DNA from: Phycisphaerae bacterium
GTDB taxonomy: Bacteria > Planctomycetota > Phycisphaerae > Sedimentisphaerales > Anaerobacaceae
Assembly: GCA_016782865.1 (NCBI GenBank)
Contig: JADHXR010000033.1
Span: forward strand, 1 to 53,259
Direction: 5' to 3'
Length of the DNA stretch: 53,259 bases
Positions 9,572-19,326 of this stretch are shown piece by piece. The notes below the pieces were generated by a model. That model had not been told where the DNA came from, made no database searches, and saw only the letters and a program-made list of their open reading frames with translations. Positions within the stretch are counted from its first letter, which is position 1. Each line of letters opens with the position of its first letter. Both the position numbers and the translations under genes were made by a program.

Positions 9572-11761
9572 CTACCGATACAGCCGAATGTCGTCGAAGT
9601 ACATCTGACCTGTCCCGCCGGCTGCCGGGCTGCCCTTGGTCCCGATGCCAATCGTAATCGTATTGACATTCGATAAATTCACGCCCACAAACTCCTGCAG
9701 ATCGATGACCCACTCGGTCCACTTGGCTACCTGTGTTGCGCTCGCGTCATCGTGATAGACCACCGCAGTGCCATCTATAGCGACAAACATCCGCTCGGCA
9801 GAATTGGTCGACCCACCTCGGAACCACAGCGACAACTTGGTGAGGCCTTCGGCGGTCCAGTCACGCGGATATACCAACGTCAGGGTCGCCTCGGAGGTCT
9901 TGAGATTGTTGTCGTAGCGATATCCCATCGACTGGGCGCCGCTGTTTACAATCGTCTGCTCGGCGTAAGGCGGCAGATCATTACCGACGAGAGCACCGTT
10001 TGTCGTGGTTCCAAAGCCGTCAAGCCACTTGTCGAATACGCGATTGCTCGCGGCATCAGGCGGATCAATATCATTGTAGGACTCGAAATCGTCCACGCCA
10101 ATGAAATCGGCCGTCGTGAAGGTCCAGACCAGACCCTTGACAGTACCGCTGGGATAAACCTCATCCACGCGCCAGGCAGAACTGCTGTCCCATGCCAGTC
10201 CACCGGGGTCATAGATCTCGGCGCCAAGCGCCCTGGGACCTATGTACTCGGGTGAAGCTGTCGTGGCATTCCTCGCGGCATCGGCATCGGCGCCGAAATA
10301 CAGCTCATGCGAAGCGGCCGTTTCCGCCGCCGTCCAGCTCAGCGTTGCGTTTATCTGAACATCTACTGCGCCATTAGCCGGCTGTGGATTGCCCACGGCG
10401 CCCGGAGTCGTGAAGCTCCAGACATCGCCTTTATGCGTGAAGGGGGGATCGAACTCGTCGACCCGCCAGTAAAGGACCTTCTCCCTTTCAAGAGTGCCGC
10501 GATCATAGCTTGGAGCTGCCAATGGCACACCATCGGCGGCGTTGTTTACGTCGTCATAGTTGTCACCAAGATAGACCGTGTGCAGTTTGGCACCGAAACC
10601 CGGCGTCCACGTAAAGGTCGCATTCGGGTCCACAAATTCGGCGCCATCCGCCGGATCGGGGTTATAAGCAGTCTTGGGCGGAATTGAGAAACTCCACACG
10701 GTGCCCTTCCAGGGGCGGTCTGGCTCGGAGTTATTGACAGCATCGACTCGCCAGTAGTAGGTCGTTCCGGGAACAAGGCCGTCGGGAAAGGCAAATCCCG
10801 GAAAACCTACGACAAGAAATGTGCCGGCATGGTTGCCCCGAAATGCCGGCGAGTCGACAGTGGCGTCGCTGACCTCGTCGAAGTTGTCGCCCAGATACAC
10901 ATCGTGCGAGGCGGCCAATTCCCCCGGCGACCAGGCAAGGTTCACCCATGTAGCTTCCAGAACCGCGCTGTCTTCCGGGGTCGGGCCAGATGCGAAATTG
11001 AGGATCTCGGTTTTGTTGGCCTGGACCATTAGCCGGTTTATCTGGTCTGCGTTAAGGGCGACGTTCCAGATGCCAATCTCGTCCATAATGCCATCCCACG
11101 CGAATCCTCTCGCCGCATCCAACTCGCCGATCCACACCGGCGAGCCGCCTCCACCTACAGAACTGTCTGGATGGTCGCCACTGTCTTCCAGGACTCCATT
11201 GATGTATAGCTTGACCTTCTCTCCGGTACGACCTTGCCCGTCGAACGTGAAAGCAATGTGGTACCACGTACCATCTTCGATGGCCGTCGTGGATATGAGC
11301 GCACTGCCGCCGTTGCCGTTCACTCGGGCATTCACCAGTTGGTTTGTCCAGATGAACAGGTTGTACGCATCGCCGTCACCGAACGCATTTCTCTTGGATG
11401 CTATGGACATCCCTTCGTAAGTCGCCACATTCCGGCCAAGCACCCATGCTTCGATGGTCAGGGCGGACATCCCCTCCAGTTTGGGGGCACTGGTCACCTC
11501 GAGACGGTTCGCGTTATTCCCGTCAAACTCCAGCGCTTTTGTCCCGAATTGCCCATCGGCTGAATTGAGCGAGCCGTTGACCGCTACCGTGGTGGGATTG
11601 TCGGAGGCGTCGACCGGGTTAACGGCGTCCTCCATTGGCAGGTGAAGCACCAGGGAAGACTGTGCCAGAGCCAGGGCCGGACTAAACAGCAGCAACAACA
11701 ACATACATCCCCAGTTTATTCTTCCTGATCTTGTACTCGTAGACCGTTTGGACAGCAACAT
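9572..11761 (-). CDS. array member 3: secreted LamG / FN3-like protein with atypical signal peptide
   Basis: 729 aa. The signal peptide (about 1-34, ending LLLLLFSPALALAQ) is unlike the MC(K/R)KL type of most paralogues. The LamG head (about 36-245, with LTIEAWVLGR and IMDEIGIWNVAL) is a different subfamily from its neighbours. From about 258 the three FN3-like modules and from about 550 the tail are the standard array sequence (NRVFDKWLDGFG). This suggests that head and signal were exchanged together. The ATG follows the stop of the upstream gene by only 15 bases, and its aaggagga ribosome site lies in that gap, so translation is probably coupled. Expected location is extracellular. Confidence 0.84.
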   Translation of the reverse strand: MLLSKRSTSTRSGRINWGCMLLLLLFSPALALAQSSLVLHLPMEDAVNPVDASDNPTTVAVNGSLNSADGQFGTKALEFDGNNANRLEVTSAPKLEGMSALTIEAWVLGRNVATYEGMSIASKRNAFGDGDAYNLFIWTNQLVNARVNGNGGSALISTTAIEDGTWYHIAFTFDGQGRTGEKVKLYINGVLEDSGDHPDSSVGGGGSPVWIGELDAARGFAWDGIMDEIGIWNVALNADQINRLMVQANKTEILNFASGPTPEDSAVLEATWVNLAWSPGELAASHDVYLGDNFDEVSDATVDSPAFRGNHAGTFLVVGFPGFAFPDGLVPGTTYYWRVDAVNNSEPDRPWKGTVWSFSIPPKTAYNPDPADGAEFVDPNATFTWTPGFGAKLHTVYLGDNYDDVNNAADGVPLAAPSYDRGTLEREKVLYWRVDEFDPPFTHKGDVWSFTTPGAVGNPQPANGAVDVQINATLSWTAAETAASHELYFGADADAARNATTASPEYIGPRALGAEIYDPGGLAWDSSSAWRVDEVYPSGTVKGLVWTFTTADFIGVDDFESYNDIDPPDAASNRVFDKWLDGFGTTTNGALVGNDLPPYAEQTIVNSGAQSMGYRYDNNLKTSEATLTLVYPRDWTAEGLTKLSLWFRGGSTNSAERMFVAIDGTAVVYHDDASATQVAKWTEWVIDLQEFVGVNLSNVNTITIGIGTKGSPAAGGTGQMYFDDIRLYR

Positions 11762-11776
11762 AATTGTCCTCCTTTC

Positions 11777-13930
11777 TTACCTATAGAGCCTAATGTCATC
11801 GAAGTACATCGTCCCAGTCCCGCCGGCTGCCGGGCTGCCCTTGGTGCCGAGACCAATCGTAATCGTATTGACATTCGATAAATTCACGCCCGCAAACTCC
11901 TGCAGATCGATTACCCACTCGGTCCACTTGGCTACCTGTGTTGCGCTCGCGTCATCGTGATAGACCACCGCAGTGCCGTTTAGAGCGATAAACATCCGCT
12001 CGGCAGAATTGGTCGATCCACCTCGGAACCACAGCGACAACTTGGTGACGCCCACGGCCGTCCAATCACGCGGGTATACCAACGTCAGGCTCGCCTCAGA
12101 GGTCTTGAGATTGTTGTCGTAGAGATACGGCATCGACTGGGCGCCGCCATGAACAATAGTCTTCTCAGCATAAGGCGGCAGATCATTGCCGACCAGAGCG
12201 CCATTTGTCGTGGTCCCGAAGCCATCGATCCACTTGTCGAATACGCGATTGCTCGCGGGGTCAGGCGGGTCAATATCGTTGTACGACTCGAAATCGTCGA
12301 CCAGAATGAAGTCGGCCGTAGCAAAGGTCCAGACCAGACCTTTGACGGTCTTGTCGGGATAGACCTCATCCACGCGCCACGCATGACTGCCATCCCACGC
12401 GAGCCTTCCGGGGTCATAGCTCTCGGCTCCAAGAGCCCTCGGTCCTACGTACTCGGGCGAAGCCGTAGTGGCATTCTTTACGGCGTCCGGATCAGTGCCG
12501 AAGTACAGCTCGTGCGAGGCGGCCGTTTCCGCCGCCGTCCAGCTCAGCGTTGCGTTGATCTGAACGTCCACCGCACCGTTGGCCGGCTGGGGATTGCCCA
12601 CGGCGCCCGGAGTCGTGAAGGCCCAGATATCGCCCTTGTGCGTCTCGACCGCGTCGAACTCGTCGACACGCCAGTAATAGACCTTCTCCGATTCCAGCGC
12701 AGCGGGACTGTAGCTGGCGGTTCCTATAGGCGTGCCCCCCGTGGCGTTGCTTACATCGTCAAAGTTGTCGCCGAAATAGACTGTATGTATTCTTGCGCCA
12801 TAGCCCGGCGTCCAGCTCAGGATCGCATTCGGGTCTACAAATTCGGCGCCGTCCGCCGGGTCGGGGCTGTAAGCCGTCTTTGGAGGAATCGAAAAGCTCC
12901 AGACATCGCCCTTCCAGGGACTGTTGGGCTCGGTATCATTGACCTCATCGATTCGCCAGTAATAAGTTGTTCCGGGAACAAGGCCGTCCGGATAGGGAAA
13001 TCCAGGAAAGCCGGCGACAAGAAACGTGCCGGTCTGGTTGCCCCGGAATGCCGGCGCGCCGGGAGTCCCGTCGCTCACATCGTCGAAGTTGTCGCCCAAA
13101 TACACATCGTGGGAGACTGCAAAATCTCCCGGCGACCAGCTAAGGTTCACCCAAGTGTCTTCATAAAGCGCACCGTCTTGCGGATCGGGCTTCTCGGCGA
13201 TTGTGAACATTGGAGGGATACCTTCGAACAGTTTCTGAATCTGGGTAGCTGACAGAGCCCGGTTGTAGAGACGAATATCGTCCAGAAGTCCATTGAAAAA
13301 AGAATACCCGTCTTTTCTGCCTCCTATTCTAACGGGCTCATCATTCAACACTCCGAAATTAGTCGACTGCTCGCTACTTCCGGCGGCAACTCCGTCGATA
13401 TAGAATTCGACAAGATCTCCTTTGGTGACTGTTACGGCAACGTGGTGCCACTGCTCGACAGCGATAGAAGAGTCGGATGTGTAGAAGGTGAACTGCTCGC
13501 CCTCAGCTTCCTGGTGTCCAAACTGCAGAGCGCCGGTATTGGCCTCCGTTCTGAATTCGTAGTTGCCCGGATAGTTGTCTCCTGCGGTACCACTGGGCTG
13601 TTTGCACAGGAGAAAATAGAAGGTATTGAGATCATGTACCCACACCCATGCTGTGATAGTCAGGGCGTCCGTTAGACTCAGTGATGCATCATCGCCTGCC
13701 TCCACAAGACCATCTGTACCATCGAAACTCAGAGCGCCGCTGCCAATCATTCCTGTCACCCATTGAGGATCACCCAGCAGGGTACCATCATGACCTTTGC
13801 CGGAGCTGTCCCGAGCGATCGTGCCGGAGCCTTCATCAAACTCCCAATGCGCTATTAATCCTGCCGAAACAGTACTAACCAACCCTAACACCAAAACAGA
13901 AGAAATTAGACAAATCGATCTTCGGCACAT
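11777..13930 (-). CDS. array member 4: secreted LamG / FN3-like protein
   Basis: 717 aa from the ATG ending at 13930. A longer frame exists, but this start has an aaggaggatt ribosome site and begins the family signal peptide MCRRSICLISSVLVLGLVST. LamG head about 25-235 (WEFDEGSGTIARDSSGKGHD, ending LLDDIRLYNRAL). Three FN3-like modules run from about 246 to 535 and the tail from about 538 (NRVFDKWIDGFG, ending YFDDIRLYR). A hairpin terminator of the preceding gene lies upstream at 14030, so this is probably the first gene of a four-gene unit (11777, 9572, 7398, 5221). Its 5' leader resembles that of the gene at 14121. Confidence 0.85.
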   Translation of the reverse strand: MCRRSICLISSVLVLGLVSTVSAGLIAHWEFDEGSGTIARDSSGKGHDGTLLGDPQWVTGMIGSGALSFDGTDGLVEAGDDASLSLTDALTITAWVWVHDLNTFYFLLCKQPSGTAGDNYPGNYEFRTEANTGALQFGHQEAEGEQFTFYTSDSSIAVEQWHHVAVTVTKGDLVEFYIDGVAAGSSEQSTNFGVLNDEPVRIGGRKDGYSFFNGLLDDIRLYNRALSATQIQKLFEGIPPMFTIAEKPDPQDGALYEDTWVNLSWSPGDFAVSHDVYLGDNFDDVSDGTPGAPAFRGNQTGTFLVAGFPGFPYPDGLVPGTTYYWRIDEVNDTEPNSPWKGDVWSFSIPPKTAYSPDPADGAEFVDPNAILSWTPGYGARIHTVYFGDNFDDVSNATGGTPIGTASYSPAALESEKVYYWRVDEFDAVETHKGDIWAFTTPGAVGNPQPANGAVDVQINATLSWTAAETAASHELYFGTDPDAVKNATTASPEYVGPRALGAESYDPGRLAWDGSHAWRVDEVYPDKTVKGLVWTFATADFILVDDFESYNDIDPPDPASNRVFDKWIDGFGTTTNGALVGNDLPPYAEKTIVHGGAQSMPYLYDNNLKTSEASLTLVYPRDWTAVGVTKLSLWFRGGSTNSAERMFIALNGTAVVYHDDASATQVAKWTEWVIDLQEFAGVNLSNVNTITIGLGTKGSPAAGGTGTMYFDDIRLYR

Positions 13931-14029
13931 GATAATCCTCCTTACAAACAAGATGGTTGACAGTAATTTCCTGTGTTCATCACATTCTATCTGCAAATTC
14001 TTTTGTTATTTGACCCAGTCAATTGGAAA

Positions 14030-14062
14030 GGGGCCCACACCGAACCAGCCGGCACAGGCCCC
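14030..14062 (-). terminator. hairpin terminator after the gene at 14121
   Basis: Read on the minus strand: ggggcctgtgccg, a short loop, then cggtgtgggcccc followed by tttcc. It lies 59 bases past the stop of the 935-aa gene and is a variant of the array's recurrent hairpin. Confidence 0.6.
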
Positions 14063-14120
14063 GAATCTCAAACACGGCGGCCGCGCATTTGCGGGCCGCT
14101 GCCAACTGTTCGGACAGAAT

Positions 14121-16928
14121 CTACCGATACAGCCGAATGTCGTCGAAGTACATCTGACCTGTCCCGCCGGCGGCCGGGCTTCCCTTTGTGCCGAAGCCAA
14201 TCGTAATCGTGTTCACACTGGCAAGGTTCACGCCGAATCCACCAAAGGTGGACAGATCGATCACCCACTCGGTCCAGTTGGTTATCTGCGTCGCGCTCGC
14301 GTCATCGTGATATACGACTGCGGCGCCGTTTAGAGCAACAAACATCCGCTCGGCGGAATTAGCCGAATCGCCGCGGAACCACAGCGACATTTTCGTGACG
14401 CCTTCCACCGTCCAGTCACCTCTGGCCAGCGTCAACGTCGCCTCGGAGGTCTTGCCGGCATTGTCGTAGCGATATATCATCGACTGCATACCGCCCTGGA
14501 CGATGCCCGTCTCGGCATAGGGCGGCATATCGTTGCCCACCAGAGCACCGTTTGTCAGTGTCCCGAAGCCGTCGATCCATTTGTCGAATATCCTGTTGAT
14601 GCCGGCCTCTCCGGGTTCCGGGTCGACGTCGTCATAGGATTCGAAGTTGTCGGCAATCAGATAGTCCGGCACGGTGAACTTCCAGATCGTTCCGGTACGC
14701 ACGGCGGCGTCGGCCTCGATCTCATCAACGCGCCAGTAGAAATCGCCGCCGCCGAATTCAACCAGACCGGCCAGTGACAGGCTGGTCCCGGCCTGATTGC
14801 CCTTGAACTCCGGCGCGCTGTTGTCGGCGCCGGCGACAGCATTGCGGTCCGTGCCGAGGTAGACATCATGCGATACGGCCGCATCGCCCGCCGACCAACT
14901 CAGTGAACTTATATCTCGGGGATCAACGAGAGCAAGACGATCGGGTGCGGGATTGCCGGCCAGCTTCATGTTGCCAAGCATCAGCTCGGCGATCTGCTCG
15001 GCCGTCAGAGCCGTGTTGTAGAGCCGGACGTCGTCCATTATTCCCCTGTAGGGACTGCCGCCGTTGGGTTGGCTGCCCAATGTGAAGTCGGTTACGCCGG
15101 TCATGAGCCCGGTCATGCCGGTTGCGCTATACCAGAGTTCGCCATCAAGATATATCTCCTGGATGCCGGTCTCGGCGTTCTTGACGAACGTCCAATGGCG
15201 CCAGTTCCCTCTGTACTCACTGGGTGAGGCGGCCCTGAAGATGCGATCATATTCTGGGGTTTGGCCGGCAGTCTGGCCCGAGTCGAAGTAGACGTTACCA
15301 CCCCAGGGCACGTGGGCCGAGAATATCCTCGAATCACCTGCAAACGCGCCGAAGTTGAAGGTGTTGGGTACGCCGGCCGGGTCTCCATATGTCCACATGG
15401 CGAGCGTTGCCTGGTTCTGGATCGTGGACCACGACTCGGCGCCGATACGCACGGATGTGATGCCGGCCATGTCCATCGCGCCGGAGTGATATCCGTCCAC
15501 CCACAGCGGGTCACCTGCCACCTCGACGCTGCCGTGATTGCCGTGGCCGGACCAGTCGACTGCGGTCGCACCGCGGCCTTCATCGAATGTCCACCAGCCA
15601 ACCAGGGCCGGGTCCGTGATGTCGAGTTCGGGCACTGTTGTGAAACTCCAGACGTCGCCTTTGTGCGTCTCGACGCCGTCGAACTCATCAACGCGCCAGT
15701 AGTAGGTCTTGCCTGATTCGAGCGCACCGGCAGCGTATGTCGTGTCCTGCTGCAGCGAGCCGCCGGCGGCATTGGTGACCTCATCGAGATTATCGCCGAG
15801 GTATACCTGGTGCAGGCTTGCACCGAACCCGGCGGTCCAGCTCAGGGTCGCATCCGTCAGCACAAAACCGATGCCGTCGGCCGGGCTGGATTCATAGGCA
15901 GTCCTGGGTGGAATCCAGAAGCTCCAGACGTTGCCCTTCCAGGGACTATTCGGATCTGCCGGGTTGACCTCGTCTACCCGCCAGTAGTAAGTACTGCCCG
16001 GAACCAAACCTTCGGGATAAGCAAACCCCACAAAGCCAGCAACAAGAGACGTTAGAGTCTGGTTGCCCCGGAATACGGGCGAGTCGACAGTAGCATCGTT
16101 GACATCGTCGAAGTTGTCGCCAAGATATACGTCGTGCGAGTCGGCGGAATCCCCCGGTGACCAGGTGAGATTCACCCATGTCTCTTCAAAAATCGCACCG
16201 TCTTCGGGATTGGGCCCCAAAGCATACGGGTATTCCAAACCGCCTTCCATCGCGGCGAGAATCTCTGTCTCGGCCAGCGCGTGGTTGTATATGCGCACTT
16301 CGTCGATACTCCCGTTAAAGTAATGGGCGCTGCCATCGCGATGCCCGATTCGCAGAGGAAGTCCAGTGGAAGTGAGAGTTCCGGCTTGAGGTTGTTCGAG
16401 CATCAACACTCCGTTTACGTAGATTCGTGCAGTAGCGCCGTCCCAGGTGGCAGCGGCATGCAGCCATTCGCCCGGCACCACAGCGCTACCGGGTGTCTGC
16501 TGCGTGACATGAGCGCCGTCCAGGGAAAGGGTGAAGTAAAGAAAACCGCCGCCTCGGTTGACAAAGAGGCCGTAGTTTTCCCATGGGCCGCCCTGCTGTC
16601 CATTTGCCAGGAGACACAGCCAGCCGTCACCGGCATCAGTCCAGTTTATCCAGGCGGCTACTGTCACATTTTCGTTGATTTCAAGACTGTCCGAGGTGGG
16701 CACTTCTACGTAGTTGTCCTGCGCATTGAAGTTGAGAGCCGGGCCGTATTTGCCCAGACCCCACTCAGCGCCGATGATAGTGCCGTGGTTGCCGTTGCCG
16801 CTCGTGTCGAAGACAGTGTCCCCGGAACTCTCGTCAAACCCCCAGTATGCGACGAGATCGGCCGAAGTGCTGCCCACGATGCCGAGCACCAAAACAAAAG
16901 AAACCAGCCAAATCAATCTTCCACACAT
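14121..16928 (-). CDS. array member 5: long secreted protein with two LamG domains
   Basis: 935 aa. Signal peptide 1-23 (MCGRLIWLVSFVLVLGIVGS). LamG head 24-228, then two FN3-like modules (about 238-340 and 341-432). A second LamG domain lies at about 441-648 (WWTFDEGRGATAVDWSGHGN, ending IMDDVRLYNTAL). A divergent FN3-like module (about 657-755) and the shared tail (from about 760, ending YFDDIRLYR) follow. The extra LamG sits where other members have the third module, the same layout as the gene at 24627. It may therefore bind two ligands or bind one more tightly. The ATG has a gggagga ribosome site. It lies 118 bases after the stop of the gene at 17047, with no obvious terminator between them. 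Confidence 0.85.
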   Translation of the reverse strand: MCGRLIWLVSFVLVLGIVGSTSADLVAYWGFDESSGDTVFDTSGNGNHGTIIGAEWGLGKYGPALNFNAQDNYVEVPTSDSLEINENVTVAAWINWTDAGDGWLCLLANGQQGGPWENYGLFVNRGGGFLYFTLSLDGAHVTQQTPGSAVVPGEWLHAAATWDGATARIYVNGVLMLEQPQAGTLTSTGLPLRIGHRDGSAHYFNGSIDEVRIYNHALAETEILAAMEGGLEYPYALGPNPEDGAIFEETWVNLTWSPGDSADSHDVYLGDNFDDVNDATVDSPVFRGNQTLTSLVAGFVGFAYPEGLVPGSTYYWRVDEVNPADPNSPWKGNVWSFWIPPRTAYESSPADGIGFVLTDATLSWTAGFGASLHQVYLGDNLDEVTNAAGGSLQQDTTYAAGALESGKTYYWRVDEFDGVETHKGDVWSFTTVPELDITDPALVGWWTFDEGRGATAVDWSGHGNHGSVEVAGDPLWVDGYHSGAMDMAGITSVRIGAESWSTIQNQATLAMWTYGDPAGVPNTFNFGAFAGDSRIFSAHVPWGGNVYFDSGQTAGQTPEYDRIFRAASPSEYRGNWRHWTFVKNAETGIQEIYLDGELWYSATGMTGLMTGVTDFTLGSQPNGGSPYRGIMDDVRLYNTALTAEQIAELMLGNMKLAGNPAPDRLALVDPRDISSLSWSAGDAAVSHDVYLGTDRNAVAGADNSAPEFKGNQAGTSLSLAGLVEFGGGDFYWRVDEIEADAAVRTGTIWKFTVPDYLIADNFESYDDVDPEPGEAGINRIFDKWIDGFGTLTNGALVGNDMPPYAETGIVQGGMQSMIYRYDNAGKTSEATLTLARGDWTVEGVTKMSLWFRGDSANSAERMFVALNGAAVVYHDDASATQITNWTEWVIDLSTFGGFGVNLASVNTITIGFGTKGSPAAGGTGQMYFDDIRLYR

Positions 16929-17046
16929 GACAATCCTCCCTTAAGTAAAATGGTTGAAAATGGTTGCTCACGTTCATCACATTTTATCTGTAAATCCTTC
17001 GTTGTTTGATCCAGCCAATTTATCTTTCAAGCGACTCTCAATCAGA

Positions 17047-19176
17047 CTACCGATACAGACGCATGTCGTCGATGTAAATCGTCCCTGTGCCGCCACCCGG
17101 CGCCGGGGCGTTCTTGGTTCCAACACCGATGGTAATCGTGTTGGCATTCGTAAGATCAACGCCGAATGCCGCCAGGTCGATCACCCACTGATTCCAGCCG
17201 GTCAGTTGGGTTGCGCTCGCGTCATCGTGGTAGACTACGGCTGTGCCGCCGGCAGCAACATATATCCGGTCGGCCGCATTGCCCGCATTGCCTCTTACCC
17301 ACAGGCTGAGCTTGGTGACACCTTCTGCGGTCCAGTCACGCGGCCAGACAAGCATCAAAGTCGCCTCAGACGTTTTGCCGGCATTGTCGTAGGCATAGTT
17401 CATCGACTGGGCGCCACCGTGAACGACAGTCTGCTCGGCATAGGGCGGCAGGGCATTGCCCACCACAGCGCCGTTTGTGGTGGTTCCGAAGCCGTCTATC
17501 CACTTGTCAAATATCCTGTTGATGCCGGGCTCGCCAGGGAGCGGATCAACGTCATCGTAGGACTCGAAGTCGTCCACGAGCAGGAAGTCGGCCGTCGTAA
17601 AGGTCCAGACAGGACCTTTGACAGTACCGGTCGGATAAACCTCATCTACGCGCCAGGCGTAACCGCTGTCTAACGCGAGCCCCCCGGGATCGTAACTCTC
17701 GGAGCCAAGGGCCTTGGGACCTATGTACTGGGGTGAGGCCGTCGTGGCGCTGTCCACGGCATCGGCATCGGCGCCGAAGTACAGCTCATGTGAAGCGGCA
17801 TTGTCAGCGGCCGTCCAACTCAGCGTTGCGATCATCTGCACATCAGGGGCACCATTCGCCGGTTGGGGATTGCCCACAGCGCCCGGCGTTGTAAAGCTCC
17901 AGATATCGCCCTTATGCGTTTCGGCGCCGTCGAATTCATCGACTCGCCAGTAAATGACCTTTTCCCTGTCGAGAGTCCCGGGATCATAACTCGCCACTGG
18001 CAACGGCACCCCGCCTGTGGCGATGTTCACGTCATCATAGTTGTCGCCGAGATACACGGTGTGCAGCATGGAGCCGTACCCTCCCGTCCAGGCGAAGGTC
18101 GCATTCGGGTCCACGAACTGAGCGCCGTCCGCCGGATCGGGATTGTAGGCGGTCTTGGGCGGTATCGAAAAGCTCCAGATGTCTCCCTTCCAGGGACTGT
18201 TCGGGTCGGCGTCATTGACCTCATCGATTCGCCAGTAGTAGGTCGTGCCGGGAACAAGACCGTCCGGGAAAGGAAACCCGGGAAAGCCTATGATGAAGAG
18301 CGTCTCGGCCTGATTTGCCCGGAAGGTGTCGGCGGTGCCATTGTTCACATCGTCGAGACTATCGCCCAGATAGACATCGTGCGTGACTGCAAAATCTCCC
18401 GGTCCCCAACTGAGGTTCACCCATGTTTCCAGATGTAGGGCACCGTCGGCGGGGTTGGGGCCGCGCGCGGATGGATACGCTGCGCCGGCTCCTTCCATGG
18501 CTGCCAGAAGCTCGTCCTCCGTAAGGGCATGGTTGTACAACCGCACGTCGTCGATCATCCCCATGAAGTAGCCCGCCGGTTCCCCACGGCCGATACGCAG
18601 CTCATTGTCGCTCTGCGTTAACTCTCCGGAGACATCCGTCGCGACGTCCAACTGGCCATCGACATAGATGCGCGCTTCGGCGCCATCATATGTCAGGGCA
18701 ATGTGGATCCATTCATTTCTGGCCAAGGTCGTCGTCCCATCTATGATGGTTTCTCCGGCAGTCGTATTGAGGTACACCCGCACTGTCTCCGGCTGCACTC
18801 GGATCATATAGATGGAACCTGTTCCGGTGTCTGCTATCTTTCGGACAACGTGGTTTGCCCCCGGCCAGTCTTCGCCATTGATCCAGGCGGCCATGCTCAA
18901 CTGGTCTGCGTTAATGTCGAGGCTCTCGGAGTCAGGTGCGGCAAGGTAATCGGAACTGCCGTTGAACCTCAGGGCGCTGCCCAGTTTTCCATTCTGCACC
19001 CACGCAGGAGAGCCCTCAAACCTCGCATCGTTCCCGGTGCCGCTCGAATCAAAAGCCGTCGTCCCGGAGCCTTCATCCAACCGCCACCAGCCCACAAGCT
19101 CAGCTTGGGCCGGACTAGCCAGAGTCAAGGCCCACACGAAAACAAAGGAAACCAGACAGATCAATCTCCCAGACAT
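17047..19176 (-). CDS. array member 6: secreted LamG / FN3-like protein
   Basis: 709 aa from the ATG ending at 19176. An ATG six codons upstream is rejected because the aggaggac site lies just before the inner ATG, which starts the family signal MSGRLICLVSFVFVWALTLA. LamG head about 26-230 (WWRLDEGSGTTAFDSSGTGN, ending MIDDVRLYNHAL), three FN3-like modules from about 240, then the tail (NRIFDKWIDGFG). The terminal motif is IYIDDMRLYR, a conservative variant of the consensus. A strong GC hairpin at 19206-19239 precedes it and could attenuate read-through from the gene at 19327. Confidence 0.85.
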   Translation of the reverse strand: MSGRLICLVSFVFVWALTLASPAQAELVGWWRLDEGSGTTAFDSSGTGNDARFEGSPAWVQNGKLGSALRFNGSSDYLAAPDSESLDINADQLSMAAWINGEDWPGANHVVRKIADTGTGSIYMIRVQPETVRVYLNTTAGETIIDGTTTLARNEWIHIALTYDGAEARIYVDGQLDVATDVSGELTQSDNELRIGRGEPAGYFMGMIDDVRLYNHALTEDELLAAMEGAGAAYPSARGPNPADGALHLETWVNLSWGPGDFAVTHDVYLGDSLDDVNNGTADTFRANQAETLFIIGFPGFPFPDGLVPGTTYYWRIDEVNDADPNSPWKGDIWSFSIPPKTAYNPDPADGAQFVDPNATFAWTGGYGSMLHTVYLGDNYDDVNIATGGVPLPVASYDPGTLDREKVIYWRVDEFDGAETHKGDIWSFTTPGAVGNPQPANGAPDVQMIATLSWTAADNAASHELYFGADADAVDSATTASPQYIGPKALGSESYDPGGLALDSGYAWRVDEVYPTGTVKGPVWTFTTADFLLVDDFESYDDVDPLPGEPGINRIFDKWIDGFGTTTNGAVVGNALPPYAEQTVVHGGAQSMNYAYDNAGKTSEATLMLVWPRDWTAEGVTKLSLWVRGNAGNAADRIYVAAGGTAVVYHDDASATQLTGWNQWVIDLAAFGVDLTNANTITIGVGTKNAPAPGGGTGTIYIDDMRLYR

Positions 19177-19205
19177 TACAGTCCTCCTCATCAAAAAGGA
19201 CGGTA

Positions 19206-19239
19206 GTTCGCGCTCCGGTCACGTGCCGGAGCAACGAAC
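19206..19239 (-). terminator. GC-rich hairpin between array members 6 and 7
   Basis: Stem gttcg.gctccgg / ccggagc.cgaac with loop tcacgtg. On the minus strand it is followed after about nine bases by ctttttg. It may terminate or attenuate transcription from the gene at 19327 into the gene at 17047. The distance between stem and T run is longer than ideal. Confidence 0.45.
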
Positions 19240-19326
19240 ACCATTGTTCACTTCCACTTCCTGAGTTGTGCTTTCAGCCTAAACGTTTCTCTGGCTTCGA
19301 TGCGGGAACCTGGCCCATTCGCGATA

